Shown: one piece after another, positions 31,685 to 43,616 of the stretch
How the letters are laid out: each line of letters opens with the position of its first letter
Numbering within the stretch: the first letter of the stretch is position 1
NCBI GenBank assembly: GCA_963995505.1
Contig: OZ023196.1
Coordinates: 15,497,106-15,561,105 of the forward strand
Length of the DNA: 64,000 bases
From: Hypericum androsaemum
Lineage: Eukaryota; Streptophyta; Magnoliopsida; Malpighiales; Hypericaceae
Reading direction: 5' to 3'
The notes under the pieces: model-generated
Databases searched by the model: none
Told to the model about the DNA's origin: nothing
Seen by the model: the letters and a program-made list of their open reading frames with translations, nothing else
Position numbers and translations under genes: made by a program

Positions 31685-34437
31685 TGTAGGATGAAGAAAA
31701 CTAGTGTTGTGAGTCAAATTGAGCCTTTTTGACTAAAAAAGAAAGAAGGGGATTATCAGAAGAAATGAAGATATAGAATAATAGACAAGATATTTTGCAT
31801 ATTATATTGTATTATAGCATGATTTCTATACCCATGTCAACCATATAACATAGGATTTTAATAGACTAATTACAAAGGGTTGCCCTGGATTCGTACCCAA
31901 AATTAATATATCAATATTAAAATATTAAAAAATCAAAATCAAAATCGAAATCTTCATATTGAATGAGAATATATTAAGATATTAATAACTTAATTAAAAT
32001 GTCAACAGTTTAAGACTCTTTTATGAAGATAATGAGAATTACGATTGCGAATGACTATTAGAATGGATATTCGCTATAATTTATATTAGAATAATCTAGA
32101 ATTCGAGTTTATATGATTAAAAAAAGTTGAATATTTATTAATTAAATTAATAATAATTAATTATAAAAATATTCATAATCAAGACTGATAAGTAGACTCT
32201 TTAATCACCCTATTTTACTATTTATCATTATTTCAATCAACTCAAATGAGTTTCAAAATGACGAAATAAGTGGACCTAACCCATTGAAACCTGAATCTAT
32301 TCACTATTATGATATTCAAATTGGATAGAGATGAAATTGAAAGAATAGACCCCGCCTTTTTATTTCATATTTAATTTTTTTCTTGGACTCCGAAAAATAT
32401 TTCAATATTTTTTATTCGATCTTCTTATTCTTCGTTTTCCTAAAAGACTCAATAAAAAAAATGCTTATTCCCCTCTTTCATAGAAAAGTTTCTTCGCAGT
32501 TACAGCATAAGACATTTAAGAAACTAGTAAATCATTTTCCTAGATTCCAGAATGCAAGATACATTTAGGTTTAGATGCATATTGCTATTCAGATTTGATA
32601 TTGCTATTTAGACCTATAAAATAAAAAGAACTCTATCTATAAGATTTCTAGAATTAGATTTTTATAGCTATCAGATTGATGAGTTATCAAAAAATTTATG
32701 TTTCTTACAGTAATTAAGACTAATAAAGAAGAACTGAATTGAGTTCATGACTTTACGTGAGTCGGGTTCGGGACCGATAAAGAATTTTAATTTCTGAACT
32801 TCATTAGACTCGGTGGAAACTTTGGGGTGTTCTCTAGGTTGATATTTGAGGATAGAATCTGGGTTTTTTTTTGGTTTAATTTCTATTATTTATTTGTCAT
32901 TATCATTATAAATCTGGAAAAGAAGGAAATCCATGGCTGTCGTTGAGAGTGGAGGAGACATGGAAGAGAGGGGGAGGTGAAAGTGACCGTGAAGCAAGAG
33001 GGGGGAGAGAGAGAGAGAGAGAGAGAGTAGAAGGAAGAGGAGGAAGGAAGGGGGAATAAGGGAGAAGAATGAGGAGGAGAACATAGGGTCTTTAGAAAAT
33101 TATAAACAAATTAGGTACTCTTTTGTTAATTTATCCGCTTCACGTCAGCATCGAATAATTCTACTCATTACCAATCCGGCACTTCACGTAGGTGGAAAAA
33201 CGATGTTGTTTCCCAAAAAATCTAGGACTGAACTTCGGATCTACTAAGTGAAAAAAATTAAAATAAATTAAACCAATTTCATGAATTTTAAATTGATGAT
33301 ACCCAAGTGAGAATAAATGATACCACGAAATAATAAAGTGTATTTTTTCCTTAACAAAGTCAAGGGACCACGTAGACTTTGAGCTTGTTGACTCAATCAA
33401 CCGATAGTGCAACTGTCCTCCGGGACTCGCGTGGGATCATTAAAGGATCGATTTTTTGTTTCCCAACACAGACGGTATTCTGGAAGGAGCAACTTTGATT
33501 TTTTTTTAAAGAAATTTTTTACCCTACCAAGATTTGAATCTAAATCTTCATAAATTTTATAACATTTTGTGTGATCAAATGATCTTTCACAGCAACTTAG
33601 ATGTTGATAGTCGACGTCAGTTTTTCACTTTGGTCGCCCTCCATTAATTTGTCCGTTAGTTTATTTTCTACCAATATTTTTTTGAGAGGTAACCTTGATT
33701 ATGAACTGTAAAATTCGGGTGGTGGCTGGTGTCATTGAAGAGGTGCTTGGTGATCTTATTTTGGTGTTACTTGGATTATATTATCTAGAATTATTACACA
33801 CCTAGTGTAATTATTCTAGTTAATTTATGTTAGGTAACGTGTAAATAACAAGAATGTTCACTATTAGATAATATCGAGTGCTCGACTTGTATCGTAGTGT
33901 TATTGGACAGTTCTTTTCCCGTTTGTCAATTTTTTTCATTGAGTTTCGCGACGAGTGAATTTTTACTGAAGTACGGGGAATTCGACGCTCGGATGGATGG
34001 ATGTGATCGCCTAGAGGGGGAATCTGTGTAATTAATAGTATTACTTCTACTGTATTATTAATATAAACAGAGAAAATTTAATTTTCAAAAAAAGGTGTTA
34101 CAATAGAGTATTAAGCTCGAGAAGATGGATACTAGTCTCTGTCCAAAGGTAATGTCAAATTTTCTACCAATTGGACTGGGATACTTTCTCATGCCCTTGA
34201 GAAGGAATGCACTAGCTTTTTTTTTTGGTGGAAAGGAAATCCACTTGCTTGCGTCCGTTAAGATTTGCTATATTCCAAAATCTAATAATCTTTTATTTTG
34301 GTTCAAATTTGAATTCATAGAGCTTATATTGATTCGGTTTTTAAATATTTCGATTCCCAAAAGCTTCAACATTAAAAATAGTTGAAATTTATTGTCAATC
34401 CTCGTACTGTATATGCATGTTAAAAAATATTGGAATT
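31685..34437. other. Long AT-rich region without recognised gene
   Basis: I looked for exons of the receptor-kinase ectodomain (Cys-rich DUF26 repeats) on the plus strand here and found none. A (GA)n run lies at 33006-33028. Open frames at 32383-32568, 33161-33412 and 34125-34385 have no recognisable product. The left third (to about 32800) may be plastid-derived. Confidence 0.45.
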
Positions 34438-35112
34438 TGAATGGTAATTAAAGCCCAAAGGTGGAAAGCCCAAAGTGGGAGGCCCAATGTAGAATGGGAA
34501 AGGGCAATTCCACATTGGAAAAAGATAAACTTTTCCTAGTTTATAAGGAGAAGCACCTTGTTAGCACGTGCGCATCGTCGCGAGGAGCTGGGAGAGTTGC
34601 CCAAGTCTGGAGAAAGCTACAGGCTGCCGAAGGGTCACGAAGGCAACAGCCAGGCGAAGATCCGATAGGGCACGAACAAAACTTGGACTGAAAGGCGAAG
34701 GGACGCGAAGCAGCAATAGGTGCCCCGTCAGGCCTACATGCAGGCCTGAGACATCTCTTCGGAGAGGCTGTAGTCCCTTTGGAGTTGCCATGCAACCCTT
34801 CGAAAATGCCTGCCTCCATTGCCCACACCCCCCCCCCCCCCATTTGGAGACACTCCACTATAACTTGCATAAGCATTCATTAGTAATTGTAGGATCTCTC
34901 TCCCTCTCTCAGAAAAGTTCAGAATAGCCAAGGTTCGCCCGAAGCTTCGAGAATCATTGTGCTACGATCTTGGAAGTAACTAGTCATTGTATCTTGGGGA
35001 CGATTGCCATAGCCCGTAAGCACTGAATACTGGGAAATCTCATCTTACGAAGAAAGAGTCAAACTCCTACTTCGACTAAGATCCTAATCAAGTACACCAC
35101 CTCTGACAAATA
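34438..35112 (+). repeat. Copia C 5' LTR
   Basis: It starts TATTGG (degraded TGTTGG) and ends CTGACAAATA. It aligns with 3973-4836 and the inverse of 8695-9620. A poly-C run lies at 34830-34841. Confidence 0.8.
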
Positions 35113-35144
35113 AAAATTATAAGACGAGATTTGTGTACTTGAAG

Positions 35145-35870
35145 ATGGCATCATCAAGCTCTGCACCAGCACCAGTGTCGACGGTCCCGCGAGCTGTCCA
35201 CGCCGAAACGCCGGCCAAGTTCAATGGCATCGAGTTGAAGAGATGGCAACAAAAGATGTTATTCTACTTGACAACGCTCAACCTGGTTTGGTTCTTAAAG
35301 GAAGAAGCTCCGAAGGTGGAAGAAAATGAGGCTGATCAACAGAAGATCAATGCCCTGGATGCATGGAGTCACAGCGACTTCCTGTGTCGCAACTATGTCC
35401 TGAATAGATTAGACGACACCCTATACAATGTCTATGCAGGTGCCAAGACTGTGAAAGAATTATGGGATTTCCTGGAAAAGAAGTACAAGACGGAGGATGC
35501 CGGGATGAAGAAATACATCGTCGAAAGATTCTTCGATTTCCAGGTGGTGGATTCCAAGAAGGTCATAGACCAAGTTCAAGAGCTGCAGCTGATTCTGCAT
35601 GAGATCCATGCCGAAGGCATGCAACTCAGTGAGTCCTTCCAAGTGGCTGTACTAATTGAGAAGCTACCCCTCATGTGGAAGGATTTTAAGAACTACCTCA
35701 AGCTTAAAAGGAAGGACATGGGGCTGGAAGACCTGATCGGGAGACTGAGGATCGAGGAAGACAACCAAAATTTTGAGGTCAAGACCAATAGGACCAACTC
35801 CAAGGCTAAGGTACATCTCGCTGAAGGAGGTACCGACAAGAAGAGGAAGAAGCCCACAAACAAGTACTAG
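35145..35870 (+). pseudogene. Copia C gag
   Basis: ATG at 35145 opens about 240 codons of gag: PAKFNGIELKRWQQKMLFYL, VLNRLDDTLYNVYAGAKTVK, ELWDFLEKKYKTEDAGMKKY. A stop at 35868-35870 precedes the zinc knuckle, which is [14 protein letters not shown] and has lost its second Cys. It is longer than the copy A gag frames, which are broken into three. Confidence 0.88.
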
Positions 35871-35942
35871 AAGCAAGAGCCAAAGTAAAAGAAGGCTAAG
35901 AAGATCAAGGACAATTGCTACAACAGCGATAAGCCCGGTCAT

Positions 35943-37858
35943 ATGGCAAAAGATTGTCGCCTGCCAAAGAGGAATGATCGTGAGAAGGCTAACCTAGCCG
36001 AAGACCTGTCTGAGCTAGACTTATCCGCCATAGTGTTTGAAGCCAATCTGGTGGATAACCCAAGAGAGTGGTTCATTGATACAGGGGCAACCCGACACAT
36101 CTGCTCAGATAAGGAGATATTCTCGACCTATACCACGATGAATGGACGGAAGTTATTTATGGATAACTCTGCAACTTCCCCCGTAGTCAGACTAGGCAAT
36201 GTGGTGCTGAAGCTGACCTCCGGAAAAGAGATGACCCTCAAAGATGTACTACATGTCCCAGACATTCATAAAAATCTAGTATCTGGCTCCTTGTTAAGCA
36301 AAGCCGGGATGAAGTTAGTATTTGAGGCTGATAAATTTGTATTAACTAAGGCTGGTACCTTTGTAGGAAAGGGTTACCTCGAGAGGGGGCTCTTCAAGGA
36401 ATGTAATAACTATCAAACGCACCTTTGAGGGTCCTAATAAAGTTGTTAATTCTTTTTAATTGGCTGAGTGTTCTAACTTATGGCATGATAGATTAGGACA
36501 CGTAAATTTGAGCTCACTAAGAAAGTTAGTAAGTTTAAATTTATTGCCTAAAATAGAGTTTGTCCCAAACAATAAATGTGAAGTATGTGTAGAGACAAAA
36601 ATGACTAAAGCACCTTTTTATTCTGTGGAAAGAAGTACTACACCTTTAGGGTTAATTCATACTGACATCTGCGATATGAAACACGTGCAAACTAGAGGTG
36701 AGAAAAAGTATTTTATCACATTTATTGATAATTGTACAAGGTACTGCTATGTACATCTCTTAAAAGGAAAAGACGAAGTTCTAAAAGCTTTCAAGAGTTA
36801 TAAGAATGAGGTTGAAAATTAACTTAGCACTAAAATTAAATGATTCGAAGTGATAGAAGGGGAGAATATGTAGCTCCGTTTGAGAAATTATGCCAATAAC
36901 AAGGCATTATTCATCAGACAATTGCTCCATACTCACCTCAATCAAATGGCGTAGCTGAATGCAAGAATCAAACTCTTAAGGAGATGATGAACACTATGTT
37001 GATTAGCTAGGGCATACCCCAGAACATGTGGGGGGAAGCTATGTTCTCAGCTAACCATATTCTAAATAAATTGCCACACAAGAAGGGACAAAATCCCATA
37101 TGAACTATGGAAAGAGAGAAAATCTTTCTACGATTACCTTAAAATGTGGGGATGCCTAGTTAAGGTAGAAATACCTCCTCCTAAAAGGGTGAGAATAGGA
37201 CCCAAGACTGTTGACTTCATCTTTATCGGATATGCCCACAACAGTAGCGCATACCGATTTCTAGTGCACAAGTCTGAAAACCCTGAAATCAACGAGGGAA
37301 TGGTTATGGAATCAAGGAATGCAACATTCTTTGAAAATATCTTTCCAAACAAGGAAAGGGAGGACCCAAGCTCTAATAAAAGAGTTCATGAAGCTACTCA
37401 AGATTCTCATCAAGATATTGAGGAACCTAGACGGAGTAAGAGGACCAAAGTAGCCAAGTCATTTGGTCCAGATTTTTTGACATACACAATAGAAAATGAA
37501 CCTAGAACAATCCAAGAGGCATTATCTAGTCCAGATGCTTCTCTCTGGAAAGAAGCTATCAACAGTGAGATAGAGTCCATCATGCACAACCACACATGAA
37601 AATTCATAGATCTCCCACCAGGTTGTAAACCTTTAGGTTGCAAGTGGATCCTTAAAAGGAAATACAAAGCTGATGGATTAATCGATAAGTACAAAGCTCG
37701 ATTGGTAGCTAAAGGGTTCAAACAGAAGGAAGAATATAATTTATTTGACACGTATTCACCGGTCACAAGAATCATATTTATTAGAGTACTCATAGCTGTA
37801 GCATCACTCTATAACCTCGAGATACATCAGATGGATGTAAAAATAGCTTTTGTTGCTC
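35943..37858 (+). pseudogene. Copia C protease, integrase and start of reverse transcriptase
   Basis: The protease has [13 protein letters not shown], with the Arg codon kept that is a stop in copy A. The integrase has [27 protein letters not shown], then after breaks IRSDRRGEY-like text. The linker ends VFGC-like MWGCLVKVE and a long frame (37144-37599). The reverse transcriptase begins CKPLGCKWILKRKYKADG and ends at the insertion. Stops or shifts lie near 36410, 36820, 36840, 37010 and 37597. Confidence 0.88.
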
Positions 37859-40410
37859 TGTAATACCCTACCCTATTAATCATATATTTTTGACTTAATT
37901 GAAGTATACATAGTCGTATTGAGCTATTGGATTAGCATTTGGAGTTGCATTGCTGTGTGAGTAGTGTTATGAAGATAGTTGGGTAAATTCGGACAGCACT
38001 GATATGTTCTTGGTAAAATGGACATAACAGTCTCAATATTGTTCCGAATTTGATAAATGAATATGATTTGGAAACAAAACACATATGGCTAAAACTTATC
38101 TGTTGATTTGTTTTGATAAAATTCAACGGAAGTTAGTAAAAAATGGGAATCAATGTGCTACATTCTGATTGGACCACTTGGAAAAGGCATCCAATCATCT
38201 TTCACCACTTGCAAGTTCATTAAAATTGGTCAAAAAAGTGAGTAATAGTTGATGCTTACTTACCCCACATTTTTTAAGACCCAGAAACACCAAGAAAGAG
38301 CTAGAAACCTCTGGAACTTGGCCACAAAATGAAAGAGAAGAAAAAGGAAGAGAGAGAGAGATAGAAGAAAGAGAAAGAAGTGGGTTAAGAATAAACAACC
38401 TGGTAAGCTATCGTCTGCTTCGATTTGGATTTTAATCTCTTCATAAAATTTGTAGAGGACTCAACTAGCTTTCCAATGGTATATCATATGTTCTATTTGG
38501 ATCAAAGAATCAATGGAAAATTAGTTTTGAACTACAGACCAATAACTGAAGTATACAAGTGAGCTAGTGGGAAAAGAAGTGTTCGGTAAGTACCTTTCGG
38601 CTTCGAACTGGACTTTAATTTCTTGATAAAAGTTGTAGAGGATTTCAAGATCATTCTAATCATATATCATATGTCATGATTTGATCATGGAATCAGCCTG
38701 AAATATATTTTGGACAACGGACTATTTGCTGGAGTATACAGTCAAGATAGTTGGAAAGAAGTTCTTGGTAAGCCTTTATGGACTCCTAATTAGACTTGGT
38801 TATCTTCATACAGATTGTAGAGGACTTAAAGAACTTTCTAATGATATATTATATGTCTGATTTAGAGAAACGAATCATCCTTAAAGCATGATTGGAAGAC
38901 AAACTATCTGCCAGAGTTCAGAATTATTGTGGTTTGAGAGTAACGACTTGGTAAGTGAATTATTTGGAATTATAAGTTAGTTTTTGGACTTGGTGTGATG
39001 ATGAAAGAACCGAGAAGTAGTATATTGTTGAATATATAGACTTGGTTTTGTATAATATTGAGTTATATAGGCTGTTTTTCGATGCTAGAAGTGATTGGAT
39101 ATATCTTGTGCTTGGTGTGAATTCGGTTGGGCAAAATAGATCTTTTGTGAACTCCTGGTCATGAATAATTATTGTGCAGATTATGTACATGTGAGTAAGT
39201 TAGTAATGGATAGAGGAGTGAAAAAAAAGAGCAACTTTGATTGCTTTGAGCCATTTTGGACTTGGTTCTCGATTATGCTGTAGTTGGTTGTTTTCAAGCA
39301 ATAGAATTAACTTGCTTTGGAAAGTGAGGAATTGACCTCATTTTGTATATTGGAATTATTATACAGAGCATGTAAGGCTTCCTCAAGGTTCTTTGTGAAG
39401 AAAATGATCTTGGAAAGATGGTTGGACGAAGGTCCAAAGTGAAAGGAGGATTGAATCAGGAATGAGCATTTGTCAAGCGGACTTCAATTGTGTAAGCATA
39501 TAGATCATGACAACTTTGGTTTGTTTGGTACATGTGCATATTTTAGACTTAAGTATGTGTGTCTCATGCATATGAGTATTGTTATGAAGTGGTCATGTGC
39601 TTATGTGATGTATTTGGTCATACTTGGGATTGGTTTGTGAAGTGTGTGGCATATGTGTATAACCAGCTAGAGAACATGTGTTTCCTAGCTTGAGGCTGAT
39701 TTGATATGTATGTGAATATGTGACCAATATGTTTTGGTCTATGTGAATTTTGGTATGTTTGATACATTGTTTGTGGATGGCAGATGATGAGGTCTACCCG
39801 TGACCAACCGGGGTTGTTGGCATATGTGCACATATACTAAGGATACAAGGATTCTGATATGATATGATATGTTTGGCCGACGGGTTAGTTTCTGATGGCG
39901 CCTTTAAGATATGATATCCTCGTGTCGGTGTGAGAGTGACACTATCTAGGCTTATCTGAATTTCATCCGATTTGTGTTATATGTTTGTGAAGGTCTATCT
40001 GAAATTCTGGTTATGTTTGATATGTGATTACTTTAATGACCTTATTTGTGAGATGGTTTTTTGTTGTCTTAGCTTTGTGTTCGTATTGGTTGGGTTTGAT
40101 GTGGGACATAGTTAAGTTCTGTCTCTCCCACATGTATCTGACATAACTGATATTTTATATTCTATGTGCTTATGGAGTGTTCCAAAACACTCACCCCCTC
40201 TCTCCAGTTTTGCAGGTTCTTTGTCTAGCAGCTCCGTAGCTACAGTGTTCAATTTGATCCTGGGGATAAATATAAAGAATAATTCCTAGAAATTTTGACA
40301 TGTATGATTTTGTGAGATTAAGATATCTTTAAGGCTAGCTAGACTTATTTCGTGTTATAAATGGGTTAGGATCTAGCGCCGGTCACCAACCTCGAATTTG
40401 GCTTGTGACA
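37859..40410 (+). repeat. Gypsy LTR (2552 bp)
   Basis: It starts TGTAATACCCTACC and ends GGCTTGTGACA. It shares with 53230-56061 (inverse) the segments GTCTAGC...CGGTCACCAACCTCGAATT and TTTTGCAGGTTCTTTGTCTA. Inside, at 38401-38950, three copies of a 182-183-bp unit are arrayed. Confidence 0.9.
38401..38950. repeat. 182-bp tandem repeats inside the LTR
   Basis: Unit starts are TGGTAAG or CGGTAAG at 38401, 38584, 38766 and 38949. Each contains a GTAGAGGA block and an ATATCATATGTC-like block. Units have diverged considerably. The inverse solo LTR has the same array at about 54600-55150. Confidence 0.8.
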
Positions 40411-40414
40411 GACT

Positions 40415-40426
40415 TGGTATCAGAGC
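40415..40426 (+). other. Primer-binding site
   Basis: TGGTATCAGAGC, complementary to the initiator Met tRNA 3' end, lies four bases after the LTR end. Confidence 0.92.
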
Positions 40427-40740
40427 ATGATTTAAGCCTAAGCTTAAGCTTTAGGTTTGAATTGTAGATTTGAGCAAGGATTTGATTCTCGAGTCAACTT
40501 TCTAAAGTTGTGCTACGGAGCATAGGATTTGTCATGTCTTGTTATTGTTTATCTTCCTAATCTTTGAATCGTGAATATTGTTTGTGTATTTTGTTGTGGA
40601 CTATTTGTTAAAGGCAGATGATGTTTTAGTGTGATTTGCATTTGTAGTGGTCTCATGGATTAAATTACTTAGAATATTTAATTGAAATTAATGTAAAAAT
40701 AATGAGACCATACATCTTGGGGACTATCTAGTGAAGCAAC

Positions 40741-40860
40741 CGATATGGCCCGACAGGGGGATATAATACCCGATATGGCCCGACGGGGGGATACAATATC
40801 TGATATGGCCCGACGGGGAGATACAATACCTAATATGGCCAGACGGGGAGATATAATAGT
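40741..40860. repeat. 30-bp minisatellite, exactly 4 copies
   Basis: The unit is CGATATGGCCCGACGGGGGG followed by ATACAATACC, and the period is exactly 30. It lies in the Gypsy leader, 315 bases after the primer site. Confidence 0.97.
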
Positions 40861-41019
40861 CGGTTGATGTTTGCTTCACTAGGGAAAGACTTTAGACAAC
40901 TATATACATTGATATGTATTGAGACATGACATTGCATATTCTTTATTTGTCATTGGTAATTATATGTTTGTCATATGCATTTTATTTTATGTTGGAGTTC
41001 ATACATCTTTTATGTTACA

Positions 41020-41560
41020 TCATTAAGTGCATCACTTGGGTACGTATTGTGGGATTTTGGATGCAACTTTGATGGTTGCTTATCGTTCAGGACATACAGT
41101 ATGTGTAAGGTGGTTTGATCAAGCCCAAATGGAGTGGGTGATCAATATGATGGTATATATGTATATTGGATTGGATAGGCAAGATGTATTGAATGACTTA
41201 CATATGTTAGAATGGGAGGACTTTGATATAATTTGAGAATGGTATGGTTATCAAAAAATCACACAAAAATTGATTGCTTCAGTAAGATTATGATCTTCCG
41301 GACAAAGGGTGAGTCAGAATTTGATGTTTCAGAATGATAAGGTCTTTGTTGTGAAAGAGTTCACAAATGTGTTTTCATAAACTAGCCTAGTTTACTAAAT
41401 CAGAGGGATATTCAGTTTTGTATTGATTTCGCGGTTGGTTGGATGAGGATTATATTTTGCCTAGTATTTCCTGTGATTGGTCTCGTGGTGTTTGCACGGA
41501 AAAAAGGATGAGAGTTTGTTATTGTGCATCAATTATCACAAGGAGAATAAGGTATCAAGG
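41020..41560 (+). pseudogene. Gypsy protease end and reverse transcriptase start, decayed
   Basis: Text such as LHMLEWEDFDII, followed in other frames by WYGYQK, matches the family's LHVLEMEDFDVILGMDWL. VKEFTNVFS matches the VxEFPDVFP linker. QFCIDFAVGW and FARKKDESLLLCINYHKENK match the FVKKKDGSLRLCIDYRxLNK start of the polymerase. Several segments of the normal gene are missing between them. It is clearly dead. Confidence 0.7.
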
Positions 41561-42559
41561 ATATCACTTGGTAATTACTCAACATTTTAATCGTTGTCAC
41601 ATAAGTCCCTTTTATATTTATGTTTATTCCTCGGTCAGTAACTAAAATTACCAATTTAATCGTTCTTTCCTTTGTACAGAAAAGAAAGGAACTTCTCGTG
41701 GCACCATCATAGGCATCTTAGCAGGGATATTCATAATCTTAGCTGCTTCCAGCTTCGTGGTCTATTATTTCAGATCCATTAATACATCAAGAAGGAGAGC
41801 AGGCTCCCTCCACGAAACCGAAGGTATTGATAAAATGTGTTGGATTGTGAATATCACATCTAAAATGAAAACCGGATAGGAGATTTTAACAAATTGTCTT
41901 ACCGATTTATGGTCTATCGTATTTTACGAAATTGTACGACAAGAGGAAACTCACAATAATATTTTTTTTAATACCTCATAATATTTGTCATTTGTCTCGA
42001 AACGATATATAAATACATAAGTACTAATTAGATGTTTGGGATTTGGACATACAGTCGGGATTGATATTCCGACTGAAGATTCGTTGCGTTTTGATTTGCT
42101 CACTATAGAAGCTGCCACAAAAAATTTCTCCGAGGAGAACAAGCTAGGGCAAGGCGGATTCGGTGAGGTTCACAAGGCAAGTATCCAATCTTCGCAAGCA
42201 TTTCCAACATTAAAGTTTAAGCTTAATTGGATTTAGTACCGGTGTTTACGCCCAGAATTTTTTATTATTTTGACAGGGAATCTTAGATGATGGACGAGAA
42301 ATAGCAGTGAAGAGATTATCAAGTAGCTCAACACAAGGTGGAGAAGAGTTCAAGAACGAGGTATTGGTGGTGGCTAAACTACAACACAGAAATCTAACAA
42401 GGCTCATAGGCTTTTGTTTAGAAAAGGATGAGAAGATACTCATTTACGAATTCGTTCCCAACAAAAGTCTCGATTGTTTCCTATTTGGTTAGTTTCCTTC
42501 TCCTCGGTTTTTGTTTTATTGAAAAATTAATGATTCAAATAGTAACATCTGCAAACTAA

Positions 42560-42832
<273 letters not shown>

Positions 42833-43106
42833 TAGTAAGTACTAACAATGATGCTCTCAAACATTTTCATCAAGTACAATTAATGTAATTTTGATTTTAT
42901 ATATGATGGTTTTTCTAGTGGGTATATGTCACCCGAATATGCAATGCGCGGAGAATCCTCTGTCAAATCGGACATGTACAGTTTTGGCGTGCTAATCCTC
43001 GAAATCATATATGGGAAGAAGAACAATTCTTTCTATCAGATAGACGAATTTGTGGACCTGATTAGCTATGTGAGTACATTCATATAATCTTATGGGAATT
43101 CTGATG

Positions 43107-43585
43107 TGTTGGGTATGGAGACTTCGTACTATACGGAGTTACTGTTCACGTGTTGAATATACGGAGTTACTGTTCATATATTGACTCGGCACTATTCATC
43201 CGAGGCCAGAAATGTGATTTCTGGTGGACGATTTTGCCCCTGCCGACACCAAATAGTTCCAGGCTGTGGGCACTATAAATACCCACCTCTCAGTCACTAT
43301 TCGTGTATCTTCTTCCTTGTGTAGAGAGAGAGAGAGAGACAGAGAGAGAAGAGGAGAGAGAGAAACACCATTGTTGAGCGAGTGAAGCTCTAGAGTGTAG
43401 ATCGAGCTTGATATAGTGAAATCTCCTGGCTTGGTATGCCCCCGGACGTAGATCGGTTTAGATCGAACCGGGTGACCAAATCTTTGCGTCGTATTCTTGT
43501 GTGCGTGAGTTTTCTTTGTGTTTGTCATCGATCTCTAGCTCCGGTGTTGTTCGTGTCGTGTTTGGGGCCCTCGTGTTTCCCAACA
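43107..43585 (+). repeat. Copia 5' LTR (479 bp)
   Basis: It runs from TGTTGGGTATGG to CCCAACA. A TATA box (CTATAAATACCC) lies near 43273, followed by an AG-rich microsatellite. Relative to the 3' LTR it keeps about 33 bp (CTCGGCACTATTCATCC and neighbours). Confidence 0.95.
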
Positions 43586-43616
43586 ACTGGTATCAGAGCC
43601 CGGGTTTAGGGCGCGA

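Larger units (their letters stand above)
34438..37858 (+). mobile_element. Copia copy C, LTR to reverse transcriptase, cut by Gypsy
   Basis: It is the same family and orientation as copy A. The LTR (34438-35112) is followed by gag, protease, integrase and the start of the reverse transcriptase. At 37859 the coding text (IHQMDVKIAF) is interrupted by the first base of a Gypsy LTR. The remainder of the reverse transcriptase, RNase H and 3' LTR were not found to the right of the Gypsy insertion. Confidence 0.9.
37859..41560 (+). mobile_element. Gypsy element with 2.55-kb LTR, interior mostly deleted
   Basis: The LTR 37859-40410 is followed by a primer-binding site TGGTATCAGAGC (40415-40426), a 30-bp minisatellite and decayed pol text. 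No second LTR is present to the right, and by about 41560 the sequence passes into the intron of a receptor kinase gene. The LTR family is that of the solo LTR at 53230-56061. Confidence 0.88.

Noticed and set aside
33480..33600. Second possible SINE with a weak B-box-like word
   Set aside because: No clear A box, no flanking duplication and no second copy in the window.
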